A DNA stretch of 64,000 bases from Arcobacter porcinus (GCF_004299785.2 NZ_CP036246.2:186001-250000), one strand, 5' to 3'; positions 47,922 through 57,220 are shown, numbered from the stretch's first letter. The notes: generated from the letters alone by a model not told the origin. Made by a program: numbers and translations.

Positions 47922-50256
47922 AAAAACACTATATATCTTTCCTACAAGTCGTTCTATAAGGGAGTTTATTTATGGTTTTAAAAACCAAAATACTCTCTTA
48001 CCTTCTACAATAACAATTGATGAATTCTTAAAAAAATCTATAAGTATAAATGATTTCTCATATGAAACAAAAGAACAAAGAGTGATAATCTTAAATGAAG
48101 CGATAAAAAATATTGAGCTTTCTAAATTAGGATTAAATAAAAGTTTTGCTCAGTTTTTAAAGCAATATGATTATATTTATAGATTTTTTCTAGAATTAAG
48201 TAGTGAGAGAAAAGAGATAAAAGATATTTCAAGTGTTGATACCTATCTATTTTATGAAGAACATCTAAAAATATTAGATGAGATTTTAATAAATTATAAA
48301 AGATTATTAAAAGAAAATAAGCTTGTAAATAAAATAAACATTGATGAAATATTTGTTATAAACAAAGAGTTTATTAAAAGATTTGATAAGATTGAAATAA
48401 ATTTTGAAGGTTATTTTACACAACAAGAGTTTAATATTATTAATAAAATATCAGAAAACATACCACTTTTTATTAATTTTCATAAAAATAAATATAATAC
48501 AAAATCATTAAAAATCTTTGAAAATATATATCAAAACTTTCAAGATGGATTTAATTATAAAATCAATTTAAGTTTGAAGCAGATTATAAAAGAAGAACTA
48601 GATTCAAAAATAAAACCAAAAATAGAGATAAAAGGTTTTTCAAATAGATTAAATCAAATTCCTTATATAAAATCTACAATCGTAAATCTTGTAAATAGTG
48701 GAGTAGAAGCTTCAAAGATTGTATTAGTTTTACCAAATGAGAATTTTGTAAAGAATTTAGAGTTAAATGATAATGAAAAGTATTTTAACTTTGCAATGGG
48801 AAAAGATATTCTAAATACAAATTTATATCAAAAAGTTTATGCAATATTTAATTATATATTAGAAGAAAATGATGAAAATATAGAATTCTTAAAATTTTTA
48901 AAACTTGATAGAATTTTTGTAAATAATAATATAAAATTGATATGGAATAATAGTTTAACAAAAGATAATTTTAATAATATAAGTGAGTTTGTTAAAAAAG
49001 ATGAAATAAATAAAGAACTAATTCAAAAATATGATGAGTTAGTATATTCATTAAATTCTATATTCTTTTCAACTATAAATGCTTTAAGAGTAAAAGATGC
49101 TTTTAAAATATTTTTGCAAAATTTAGTAACTATTAAATTAGATGATGTAAATTCAGGAAAAATCACTGTAATGGGAGTTTTAGAAACAAGGTTAATAGAG
49201 TTTGATGCTGTTATTATATGTGATTTTAATGAAGAATTTGTACCAAAAATATCTACAAAAGATAAGTTTTTATCAACAAAAGTTAAGAAACTAGCTGATT
49301 TACCTACAAAGAAAGATAGAGAAAATTTACAAAAATACTACTATAAAAGATTAATAGATAATTCAAAACAGTGTTTTATTTCATATTTTAATGGAAAAGA
49401 TAGTTCAGTTTCAAGATTTGCATATGAATTATTTTCATATAAAGAAGAGAAGTTTTTTGATGAAGAGTATAAAGATATTTTATATAAAAGTAATAAATTA
49501 GAGTATGTTGATGAGAAAATAGAGTTAAAATTAGATCTAAAACAGTTTATTTGGTCAGCAAGTGCATTAAAAACTTTTTTAGATTGTAAAAGAAAATGGT
49601 ATTTAAATTATATATTAAAATTAAAAGAGCATACAGTTTCGAATATGCCAAAGAGTTTTGAGTTAGGAAATATTATTCATACAATTTTAGAAAATTACTA
49701 TAAGAGTGATATAAGCAATATTGATGAGCTTTTTGAAAATTATAGAGCAAAAAATCCATTTTTAACACTTGAGCTTGAGATTTATAAAACAAAAATAAAA
49801 AGATTTATACAAGAAGATAAAGAGAGATTAAAAAGTAGATCTATTTTAGCTTTAGAGAGAAAGTTTGATATAGAGTTTAATAACTTTAAACTTCAAGGAA
49901 TAATAGATAGAATTGATAAATATGAAGATAATTATGAATTGATTGATTATAAAACATCAAGAAATTTGAGTGTTGATACTATGAAAAACTATGATAAGAG
50001 TAAAGATTTTCAAATGTCTTTTTACTATTTAGCTGTAAGAGAACTATATAAAACAGAAAAAATAAAAGCTTATTTCTATGATATTTTTAATAATACTTTT
50101 GTTGAAGAAGAAGTGCTTTTAGAAAAAACTGATATATTAAAAACTATTTTAGATGAGTTAAAAGAGTTAAGTAAAGAGAAAATAGATTTTTCTAAAACCA
50201 ATGATAAAAGTTCTTGTGAATATTGCTCATATAAAACTATCTGTAATAAAAATTAA
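47911..50256 (+). CDS. addB: AddB-type PD-(D/E)XK nuclease of recombination repair
   Basis: A 781-residue protein. The N-terminal part (LYIFPTSRSIREFIYGF) is a degenerate helicase-like domain. The C-terminal RecB-family nuclease contains ELIDYKTSR near residue 678. Four cysteines, C559 (FLDCKRKWYL), C769, C772 and C778 (CEYCSYKTIC), form the iron-sulfur staple typical of AddB nucleases. It would act with AddA on DNA double-strand breaks; addA is not in the window. It overlaps the FixH-like gene but is functionally unrelated to it. Confidence 0.87.
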   Translation: MQDKKTLYIFPTSRSIREFIYGFKNQNTLLPSTITIDEFLKKSISINDFSYETKEQRVIILNEAIKNIELSKLGLNKSFAQFLKQYDYIYRFFLELSSERKEIKDISSVDTYLFYEEHLKILDEILINYKRLLKENKLVNKINIDEIFVINKEFIKRFDKIEINFEGYFTQQEFNIINKISENIPLFINFHKNKYNTKSLKIFENIYQNFQDGFNYKINLSLKQIIKEELDSKIKPKIEIKGFSNRLNQIPYIKSTIVNLVNSGVEASKIVLVLPNENFVKNLELNDNEKYFNFAMGKDILNTNLYQKVYAIFNYILEENDENIEFLKFLKLDRIFVNNNIKLIWNNSLTKDNFNNISEFVKKDEINKELIQKYDELVYSLNSIFFSTINALRVKDAFKIFLQNLVTIKLDDVNSGKITVMGVLETRLIEFDAVIICDFNEEFVPKISTKDKFLSTKVKKLADLPTKKDRENLQKYYYKRLIDNSKQCFISYFNGKDSSVSRFAYELFSYKEEKFFDEEYKDILYKSNKLEYVDEKIELKLDLKQFIWSASALKTFLDCKRKWYLNYILKLKEHTVSNMPKSFELGNIIHTILENYYKSDISNIDELFENYRAKNPFLTLELEIYKTKIKRFIQEDKERLKSRSILALERKFDIEFNNFKLQGIIDRIDKYEDNYELIDYKTSRNLSVDTMKNYDKSKDFQMSFYYLAVRELYKTEKIKAYFYDIFNNTFVEEEVLLEKTDILKTILDELKELSKEKIDFSKTNDKSSCEYCSYKTICNKN

Positions 50257-50301
50257 TTAAGTTTTTATAAGTTAAAATTCACAAAATTTTAAGGATATCT
50301 T

Positions 50302-50784
50302 ATGATTAAAAAACTTAACTATCTATCTTTAAATATTTGTGCTTTTAAGTTAAAAAGAGTTTTAACTATATTTTTATTATTAATTTTAGTTCCAATTTTT
50401 TTCTATTTAATAGATTTTAAATACTCTACAAATATTAATGATTATTTTGATTTCTATTTTTTTCTTTTAATTACAGGTATTGCTAGTGTTCCTTTTACTA
50501 TTTTAACTTCAATTTTTTTTACAGCTATACTGCTTTTTGTTTATAAAAGTGATGTAAAAAATATGATTATCTTAGCAATATTTGTAAATTTGATAGTTCT
50601 TAGTTCTCAAGCTTTTGTATTCTTTACAAAGCTTATTATTAAAGAATCTAGACCTTATGTTGAAGTTTTAGTTGAAAAGAACTATATAAAAAGTAGCGAA
50701 GATTTTTACTCATTAAATAAAAGAAATAGAGTAGAATTAATTAATAATATGGATTTAGAAGGGAGTATAAAATTAACTGTGTAA
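50302..50784 (+). pseudogene. pgpB: PgpB-like phosphatase, 3' part lost at an IS boundary
   Basis: The 160-residue frame matches the N-terminal part of PgpB (membrane-bound PAP2 phosphatase for phosphatidylglycerophosphate and undecaprenyl diphosphate): several membrane helices, then KLIIKESRPYVEVLVEKNYI and EDFYSLNKRNRVELI. The essential PSGH and later histidine motifs, expected about 30 residues further on, are absent. The final codons ACT GTG TAA are the inverted repeat of the IS element starting at 50775. No continuing pgpB sequence was found beyond the IS, so the 3' part has been deleted and the product should be inactive. Confidence 0.8.
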
Positions 50785-50854
50785 ATTCAAAAATATCAAT
50801 TTATTAGATAGAATAAAAAAACTATCTAGTAAATTTTCATTAAAGGATTTACAA

Positions 50855-52132
50855 ATGAATATTTTAAATAAAGAAGAACTACGAAGACAAATAAGAGAAG
50901 GGAAAGAGATATCATTAGATGGGGTATTTTAGAAGAATTTAAATCCCTTCTTAGAGAGTCACTACAAGCAGCAAGTGAAGAAGAGCTTACTTCACACCTA
51001 GGTTATGAGAAACATCAAGAATCAGAAAATACAAACTATAGAAATGGACACAATAAAAAGAGTTTAAAAACTAAGTATGGACAAATAGATGTAGCAATAC
51101 CAAGAGATAGAGAAGGAACATTTGAACCAAAATTAGTTCCAAAAAGAGAGAGGATTTTAAAAGGTAGTGAAGAGTTAATACTTTCACTTTATGCAAAAGG
51201 TATGAGTGTAGCTGATATAAGTACTCACCTTGATGATTTGTATGGCTATCAACTCTCAGAGCAAACAATTTCAAATATTACTGAAGCTATTATGGATAAA
51301 GCAAAAGATGGGTCCCATAAAATTATATTTTATGGGTGTAAAAGTGGCAAAATCGTCCTCTTGAAGCAATTTATCCAATAGTATTTCTCACAGAGAGTGC
51401 AAGCACAAGATGGATGCAACTGTTTTAAAGATTAGAGTAGATCGAGTTGTAAAAAATATTGCAGCTTATATAATGCTAGGTATTACTCTTGAAGGTAAAA
51501 AAGAGATACTTGGAATTTGGATTGGTGAAAATGAAACTTCTAAATATTGGTTAACACTATTAAATGAACTAAAAAATAGAGGTGTAGAAGATATACTAAT
51601 ATTTGCGATAGATGGTTTAAATGGATTTAATCAAGCAATACAAGCTGTTTATCCTAAGGCTGAAATACAAAGATGTATAGTTCATCAGATTAGAAGCTTT
51701 CTAAAATTTGTATCATGGAAAGATAGAAAGGCTGTTGCCAAAGATCTAAAAACTGTATATGGTGCAAAAACAGAAGAAGATGCACAAATAGCTCTTACAG
51801 AATTTAATGATATTTGGGGTTCTAAATATCCTCATATTGCACAATCTTGGATAAATAACTGGAATGAATTAGCTACTTTCTTTAAATACCCAAAATCTAT
51901 TCAAACACTAATTTATACAACAAATCCAATAGAATCACTAAATTCTAATATAAAAAGAAAAACAAACTCTAAAGGATCATTTCCAACAATAGATTCAGCT
52001 TTTAAAATGTTATATATGTCAACACAGGAGGTTCAAGCAAAATGGGAAAGAACTAGTATTAGAAACTGGAGTGAGATTTATCCTCAACTTTGTATATTTT
52101 TCAGTGAAATTATGGAAAAATACACAAAGTAA
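50855..52132 (+). pseudogene. IS256-family transposase, three disruptions
   Basis: The gene starts ATG at 50855 (NILNKEELRRQIREGKEISLDG). At the GGGG run 50921-50924 the frame shifts, giving a stop at 50930; the family sequence resumes as LEEFKSLLRESLQAASEEELTSHLGY in another frame. At 51310-51344 a 35-base insertion separates MDKAKD from WQNRPLEAIYPIVF. At 51387-51409 a 23-base insertion separates that from MDATVLKIRVDRVVKN, which holds the first DDE aspartate. The rest (51410-52132) is open, with IDGLNGFNQAI and the second catalytic region, ending EIMEKYTK. It cannot make a full transposase. Confidence 0.85.
51313..51337 (+). repeat. Small palindrome inside the 35-base insertion
   Basis: CCCATAAAAT (51314-51323) and ATTTTATGGG (51327-51336) form a perfect 10-bp stem with a three-base loop within the insertion that splits the transposase gene. 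Origin unknown. Confidence 0.6.
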
Positions 52133-52164
52133 GAAAAAGGGCTAGAGGTGATTTACACAGTTTA

Positions 52165-52316
52165 GGGTAGTGTTCAATATTCTGTGTCATCATCAGATAA
52201 GTCCTAAAATTTTATCATAAATTTAAACTATCATCAAGCCGTCCTTCAAAGTGGATGGCTAGTTGAGACAAAGTTAAACTCCAATTTCTAATTGGCATTG
52301 TCCATTTTTCTTGAGT
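52165..52316 (-). mobile_element. Remnant of a second IS256-family element, transposase C-terminus
   Basis: On the minus strand, codons 52316 down to the TGA at 52215 read [20 protein letters not shown] and then [13 protein letters not shown], the characteristic C-terminal end of IS256/Mutator transposases; a stop lies upstream, so the 5' part is missing. The 50 bases after the stop, to about 52165, look like the element's terminal region. It abuts the first IS end within two or three bases and is in the opposite direction, with a different C-terminus, so it is a distinct element. Confidence 0.75.
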
Positions 52317-52339
52317 ATTTTATATATTTATAATAAGAT

Positions 52340-52768
52340 TTAAGCTTTTAAAATCATTTTAAAAGCATCTTCTTTATCTAAGTAATATTCTTCCAAAGTT
52401 TTTATTACTTTAAAACCTAATTTTATATAAATGCTTTTTGCTTTTTCATTTGAAACTCTTACTTCAAGAGTTAAGTTTTTATTGCTTTTTTTTGCAAGTT
52501 CTATTGAATAATTAAGTAAACTTGTTGCTAAGCCTTTATTTGAATGCTTTTTTGAAACAGCTAAAGAGTATAATCTTATTGTATTTTTATAATTAAAAAA
52601 TAAAAGATATGCACAAACTTCTTTATTCTCTTCTATTAATATAATCTGCTTCTTTTTTATATGATATTTAAAATTCGCAAGACTCAAAGGAGAATCAAAT
52701 TTAGTAAATACTTCATTTTCAATAGAAAATAGAGTATTTAAATCTTCAAAATTGGCATATCTTAACAT
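52340..52768 (-). CDS. GNAT acetyltransferase (RimI-like)
   Basis: A 142-residue acetyl-CoA-dependent N-acetyltransferase. LYSLAVSKKHSNKGLATSLLNYSIE contains the core GNAT motif with the pyrophosphate-binding loop, and LEVRVSNEKAKSIYIKLGFKV is the family C-terminal segment, close to RimI. Targets may be ribosomal or other protein N-termini. The start lies five bases from the end of the DUF2156 gene, so the two are co-transcribed. Confidence 0.85.
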   Translation of the reverse strand: MLRYANFEDLNTLFSIENEVFTKFDSPLSLANFKYHIKKKQIILIEENKEVCAYLLFFNYKNTIRLYSLAVSKKHSNKGLATSLLNYSIELAKKSNKNLTLEVRVSNEKAKSIYIKLGFKVIKTLEEYYLDKEDAFKMILKA

Positions 52769-52773
52769 ATGAA

Positions 52774-53754
52774 TTACTTTTGATAAATTGTATATTTTGG
52801 AACTAATTTATCAGGTCTATATGACATTTTTACTTTTTTTAAGTTTTCAAATCCCATATCATCACCAACATTTATATAAGAGCTATTAAACTCATCTTTT
52901 AAATATTTTGAGAACTCTCTAAATATAAATTGAGCACAACCTAATACTTCAAAATCTGTTTTTTCAATAATTACACTTGAAGTGTGGTCATTTATCTTTT
53001 CACCAACAGTAAATCCTTTTAACTCATCATCAATAAATATAACAATCCCTACAATATCAAGTTTATTGTATTCATTTAAAATCTTTTTAATAGCAAATCT
53101 TTCAAAATATATACCATCCATAAATATCTCAACTTCTTCTTTTGGCATATACTTTGTTCTATCACTAACCCATTTATTAAATAAATTCATAATTAAAGAA
53201 GAGTGAATAGATGTATCTAAAACTTCAATTCTAAAGTTTGGGTAAGCTTTTTTAAATCTATTTATCTCATTTCTTTTAGATTTATAAGCATCCCCTTTTA
53301 GTTCAATTAAATCATTAATTTTATATATATAATCTACAAGTTTTTTCTCAATTAAAAAATCCTCTAAAGCTTCAAAAATAAGTGTTCCTTCTTCAAGATG
53401 GTTTACAAATCCTTCAAGCATCTCTTCATGAACATACTCAATTTTTGAATAAAACTTATTGCTATTATTTTCATTCATAATTTCAAAGCATTTAAATATA
53501 GCTTTATGAACATTCTCTTTTTTCCCTAAAGGTGGTAAAAGCATAGATAATTCTCCACCACTTAAAATAAAAAAGCAAAAAGTATCTTCAATAATACTGT
53601 AAAAGCCACTAACAGAACTTAGCCAAATATAGTTTTGTGCAAAAGTGTAATCACTCAAATCTACATTTATCTCTCTTAAATATTTTTGCATTTGCTCTTT
53701 TGCTTTAATATCAAATTGCAAAAGTGATATATTGTTTATTGTCAAAGTTGACAA
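52774..53754 (-). CDS. DUF2156 (LPG-synthase C-terminal-like) protein
   Basis: A 326-residue cytosolic protein, started at a TTG (53754) with AAGGAG upstream. The GNAT-like double fold is marked by KSKRNEINRFKKAYPNF and the end motif NVGDDMGFENLKKVKMSYRP followed by DKLVPKYTI, as in DUF2156/COG4866 proteins and the soluble domain of lysyl-phosphatidylglycerol synthase. There is no membrane part, so it is probably an aminoacyl-transferase-like or acyltransferase of unknown substrate. It is paired with the RimI-like gene. Confidence 0.8.
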   Translation of the reverse strand: MSTLTINNISLLQFDIKAKEQMQKYLREINVDLSDYTFAQNYIWLSSVSGFYSIIEDTFCFFILSGGELSMLLPPLGKKENVHKAIFKCFEIMNENNSNKFYSKIEYVHEEMLEGFVNHLEEGTLIFEALEDFLIEKKLVDYIYKINDLIELKGDAYKSKRNEINRFKKAYPNFRIEVLDTSIHSSLIMNLFNKWVSDRTKYMPKEEVEIFMDGIYFERFAIKKILNEYNKLDIVGIVIFIDDELKGFTVGEKINDHTSSVIIEKTDFEVLGCAQFIFREFSKYLKDEFNSSYINVGDDMGFENLKKVKMSYRPDKLVPKYTIYQK

Positions 53755-53840
53755 GATTGAACTCCTTGAATATTTTGCGAATTATACTACTATTTTATAG
53801 TTTTGGAGTAAAAAAAAGAAGAAATTGTATATTTTGTGAT

Positions 53841-53861
53841 AAGTGCCTAAAATAGGCACTT
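53841..53861. terminator. Stem-loop downstream of the OMP remnant
   Basis: AAGTGCCT (53841-53848) pairs with AGGCACTT (53854-53861) around AAAAT. It lies between the OMP pseudogene end and the DUF2156 start on the minus strand. There is no T-run, so its role as terminator is uncertain. Confidence 0.4.
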
Positions 53862-53888
53862 GTAAAGAGAAAATAATAGAGATTTAGT

Positions 53889-54496
53889 TTAAAATTTTAA
53901 ATTAGCACCAATATAAAATTTAAGACTATTTTGGCTTAGTTTTAATTGATTATCTTTCCCTGTAGAGAAATCTCTTATTTTAAAAGAATCTCACTTTTTA
54001 TAGTTATAATCAATACCTGTTATTAAAGATAAATTATCAAGAATATTAAAATCTAAACCAGCTCCTAAAGTTAAAGAAAGAGCAGTTGTATTATCAGTTC
54101 TTGTTATTTGTCTATTTAATTTTAAAGTAGAAATACCCAATCCAACTTTTGCAAAAGGGTAAATGTTATCTTCAAAGTGAACTTTTTTCATCCATTCAAA
54201 ACCAAGTTCTTTGAATTTACGGTCATCTAAAATTGAGCCAGAATTTTCAGCTGAGAAATTACTGTCATATTTTCCTGAACTAAGATATAGTTGAATAAAA
54301 GTATTATCACCAATACCTTTTCCTAGAACAAATTTAAATTCTTCATAATTATCTGTTGGTGAACCTTCATAATTTCCACTTGCATCAAATTTGGTTACAG
54401 CGTTTGCATACTCAATACCCAAATAAGTTTTTTATCAGCATATAAAGAAGATATTAGCAATGAAGATAAAAAACTAATTAAAAATATTTTTTTCAT
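53889..54496 (-). pseudogene. Outer-membrane beta-barrel protein, frameshift and in-frame TGA
   Basis: From ATG at 54496 the frame encodes a signal peptide (KKIFLISFLSSLLISSLYA) and ADKKL, then one base is missing near 54428; the frame continues as YLGIEYANAVTKFDASGNYE. The barrel part runs to DYNYKK, then a TGA at 53991-53993, then DSFKIRDFSTGKDNQLKLSQ and a proper C-terminus FYIGANLKF with terminal Phe, as in outer-membrane barrels. A TGG to TGA change would explain the stop. Two lesions in about 600 bases suggest a real pseudogene; sequencing error is possible. No specific function recognised. Confidence 0.78.
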
Positions 54497-54557
54497 ATTT
54501 TCCCCTAAAAAATTTAAAATAATTTTAACTAATATAAAATAAAAACTATATAAATTA

Positions 54558-55655
54558 TTATTCTCTATTTGTAGCTATTAAAACATCTTCCATGATTTTT
54601 GTAATATCACCATCTAAAATCGCATCAACATTTGAGTATCCAATATTACTTCTACTATCTTTTACTTGTTGATAAGGTTGTAAAACATAAGAACGAATTT
54701 GATGTCCCCATCCATTCTCACTCTTGTCTCCACTATCTTTACTAGCTTTTTGTTTATTTAATTCAAGTTCATATAATTTAGATTTTAACATTTTAAATGC
54801 ACTATCTTTATTTTTATGTTGAGATCTATCATTTTGACACTGAACAACAATTCCAGATGGAATATGAGTTATTCTTATAGCACTTTCAGTTTTATTTACG
54901 TGCTGTCCACCAGCACCACTTGCTCTATACGTATCAATTCTAATATCTTTATCTTCTATTATAATATCAATATTATCATCAATTTCAGGGCTTACCATAA
55001 CAGAAGTAAAAGAAGTGTGTCTTTTTGCATTTGAATCAAAAGGAGAGATTCTTACAAGTCTGTGAATACCATTTTCTGTTTTTAAATAACCATAAGCATT
55101 TTCGCCTCTAATTATGAAACTTACATCTTTTATACCAGCTTCATCACCAGCTTGATAATCCAACATCTCTATTTTAAAATCATTTCTCTCAGCCCATCTT
55201 AAATACATTCTATATAAGATACTAGCCCAATCTTGAGACTCTGTTCCTCCAGCTCCTGGATGAATTGTAACAATTGCATTTGAAGCATCATCAGGATTTG
55301 ATAGCATTACAGAAATTTCTGTTGATTTTATTAAATCTTCTAAATCTTCTGCTTCTTCATATAATAGTTCAAAAGTATCATCATCTTTCTCACTACTTGC
55401 TAATTCATAAAGTTCATTTGTACCATTTAATGATTCAAAAGCTTTATTAAATTTATTTAATTTACCTAAAATTCTATTTTTTTCAATACCAATTTTTGTT
55501 GCATTTTCAACATCATTCCAAAAATCTTGATTAGACTCCAACTCAATAATTTCATCTAATCTTCTTTTTAACTCTTTTGGTTTTAAAATACCTTCAATAT
55601 TTTTTAATTTTGTGTTTAATAGTTTTAAAAGTTCTGAGTATTCATAAGCATCCAT
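54558..55655 (-). CDS. prfB: Peptide chain release factor 2
   Basis: A 365-residue release factor. The stop-recognition motif is SPF (204-206), specific to RF2 (UGA/UAA), and the catalytic GGQ is at 249-251 in [15 protein letters not shown]. The first 35 codons are read in one frame, with no internal TGA, so the autoregulatory frameshift found in E. coli and most bacteria is absent. It is followed on its 5' side by a cytochrome c gene on the same strand. Confidence 0.96.
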   Translation of the reverse strand: MDAYEYSELLKLLNTKLKNIEGILKPKELKRRLDEIIELESNQDFWNDVENATKIGIEKNRILGKLNKFNKAFESLNGTNELYELASSEKDDDTFELLYEEAEDLEDLIKSTEISVMLSNPDDASNAIVTIHPGAGGTESQDWASILYRMYLRWAERNDFKIEMLDYQAGDEAGIKDVSFIIRGENAYGYLKTENGIHRLVRISPFDSNAKRHTSFTSVMVSPEIDDNIDIIIEDKDIRIDTYRASGAGGQHVNKTESAIRITHIPSGIVVQCQNDRSQHKNKDSAFKMLKSKLYELELNKQKASKDSGDKSENGWGHQIRSYVLQPYQQVKDSRSNIGYSNVDAILDGDITKIMEDVLIATNRE

Positions 55656-55691
55656 TTGCTTTTTTCCTTATTCCTAATTATTTAATATTTT

Positions 55692-56276
55692 TTATTTTAA
55701 ACTATCTAAATATTTTTTTATATCTTTTACTAATTGTTCATTTAGATGATTTATATGTATAGGTGCAAATATTGAACTAGCTTTGTCATTTGTTCCTAAA
55801 ACATAATCTTTGAAACCTTCAAGCATTTTATCTTCACTTAATTGACTTAATCTTGAACCACCTTTTGATATTTCACCTTTTTCTCCATGACAACTTTGAC
55901 ATTGAGCTATATATAGTTTTTTTGCTTTTTCAAAAGACTCTTGTTCTTCTTGCTCTTTTTTCTTATTCTCTTGCTCTTTTGTTGTTGCTAAAATTGTAGC
56001 TTCAAGTTCTGCTTTAGATAGAGTTTGCTTTGAATTATCTTTTGACTCTTTTTTTAGAACATAAATAAAGTTTGAACCAGATATTTTTATATCTGCTATA
56101 CTCCAACCACTATTTTTCATATCATTTAAAGAGTATTTCCCAGCACATTCTCCACCATCAAGAGGTGTTGATTCTATTGTTGAAATTGAATTATGATTCT
56201 CTTTAAAACACATTGTAGTATTTGCTAATAAAGAAGAACAGATTATAAAAGCTGAGCTTATTAAGATTTTTTTCAT
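55692..56276 (-). CDS. Periplasmic c-type cytochrome with an extra N-terminal domain
   Basis: A 194-residue secreted protein. A signal peptide (KKILISSAFIICSSLLANT) is followed by about 55 residues with two cysteines (C23, C44), then a Glu/Lys/Gln-rich helical linker (residues about 85-120), then a c553-like domain with CQSCH (C126, C129, H130). KIYLDSLK-like C-terminal helix and ILGTNDKASS region suit a class I cytochrome c. The N-terminal domain is not recognised. It lies between prfB and folB on the minus strand; redox partner unknown. Confidence 0.82.
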   Translation of the reverse strand: MKKILISSAFIICSSLLANTTMCFKENHNSISTIESTPLDGGECAGKYSLNDMKNSGWSIADIKISGSNFIYVLKKESKDNSKQTLSKAELEATILATTKEQENKKKEQEEQESFEKAKKLYIAQCQSCHGEKGEISKGGSRLSQLSEDKMLEGFKDYVLGTNDKASSIFAPIHINHLNEQLVKDIKKYLDSLK

Positions 56277-56288
56277 TTTTTCCCTTTG

Positions 56289-56600
56289 TTATAAAGATAA
56301 AGATACAATACAATCTTTTAAAATATCTGGTTTTGATATTTTTAATTTTAGATTTCTTATATTATATTTTTCATATAGTAAAGAGCTTAGCTCTTTTATT
56401 GCATCTTCAAGAAGATAGTATTTCTCTTTTTTCATTTTAGTTTTTATTAATTTAGAAACTTCTGCATAATTTATAAATTCATCATCTTTAAAATCATACT
56501 CAAAGCTTAAATTGACAATAACTTTTTGTTTGTTTTTTCTTTCAAAATCCAAAATACCAATTATGGATTTGAAAGTAAGTTTTTTTATAGATATTTTCAT
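56289..56600 (-). CDS. folB: Dihydroneopterin aldolase
   Basis: A 103-residue folate pathway enzyme. ISIKKLTFKSIIGILDFERKNKQKVIVNL matches the FolB N-terminus (split strands with GIxxxER), and YYLLEDAIKELSSLLYEKY follows with the catalytic-region helix. ISKPDILKD is the C-terminal motif. Slightly short but complete. It overlaps plsY by four bases. Confidence 0.85.
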   Translation of the reverse strand: MKISIKKLTFKSIIGILDFERKNKQKVIVNLSFEYDFKDDEFINYAEVSKLIKTKMKKEKYYLLEDAIKELSSLLYEKYNIRNLKLKISKPDILKDCIVSLSL

Positions 56601-57220
56601 ACTACTTTTTTTTCTTGACCTTTAAGAAGTCTTACAATATTTGGAATATGTTTATAAAAAACTATAAAAGCAATTAGGTACATAGGAACATTTGAACCTA
56701 TATTTAATCCATCATAAATGAAATTTGCACTTATTAAAAGAGCAATTAAAGCAATTAATGAAGATAAAGAAGAGATTTTTAAAACTTTTGCACAAATAGC
56801 CCAAACAATAGCTCCTATAATTGTAGCAAAGGGAATTAAAACAATATATGCACCAAGTCCTGTTGCAACACCTTTTCCACCTTCAAGACCAAGAAAAATT
56901 GAGTAACAGTGACCTAAAACACCTAAAACAGCAATCATCCAAAGTGTTTCATTACTCAAACCAAATGCCATTGCAATAAGTAAAATAAAAGTTACTTTTA
57001 CAGCATCCAAAATAACTGTTGCAAGACCAAGCTTTTTTGCAAGTTTTGGATCTTTTTCCTTTACAACTCTTAAAACATTTGTAGCTCCAATACTTTTACT
57101 ACCACTTTGTTTTATATCAACACCTGCAAAAACTTTTGCTAAAATTAATCCAAAAGGAACTGAACCTAAAAGATATGCAAGAATATAAAAAATTATATTT
57201 TGATTTGTTAAAAAATCCAT
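56597..57220 (-). CDS. plsY: Acyl-phosphate glycerol-3-phosphate acyltransferase PlsY
   Basis: A 207-residue inner-membrane enzyme that acylates glycerol 3-phosphate in phospholipid synthesis. The three PlsY motifs are visible: YLLGSVPFGLILAK, SKSIGATNVLRV and FLGLEGGKGVATGLG (with the phosphate-binding GGKGVAT). The ATG at 57220 is preferred to the TTG one codon upstream. It is co-transcribed with folB. Confidence 0.95.
   Translation of the reverse strand: MDFLTNQNIIFYILAYLLGSVPFGLILAKVFAGVDIKQSGSKSIGATNVLRVVKEKDPKLAKKLGLATVILDAVKVTFILLIAMAFGLSNETLWMIAVLGVLGHCYSIFLGLEGGKGVATGLGAYIVLIPFATIIGAIVWAICAKVLKISSLSSLIALIALLISANFIYDGLNIGSNVPMYLIAFIVFYKHIPNIVRLLKGQEKKVV

Larger units (their letters stand above)
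50775..52162 (+). mobile_element. Decayed IS256-family insertion sequence
   Basis: About 1.39 kb bounded by the 12-bp inverted repeats AACTGTGTAAAT (50775-50786) and ATTTACACAGTT (52151-52162). It carries a broken Mutator/IS256-type transposase gene. The eight bases outside the two ends (ATAAAATT and TAGGGTAG) do not match, so no target duplication survives, which suggests deletion or recombination after insertion. Confidence 0.75.

Noticed and set aside
50855..50932. Programmed -1 frameshift at GGGG to make a functional transposase.
   Set aside because: The gene has two further insertions that break the frame, and IS256 elements normally use a single ORF, so decay is the better explanation.
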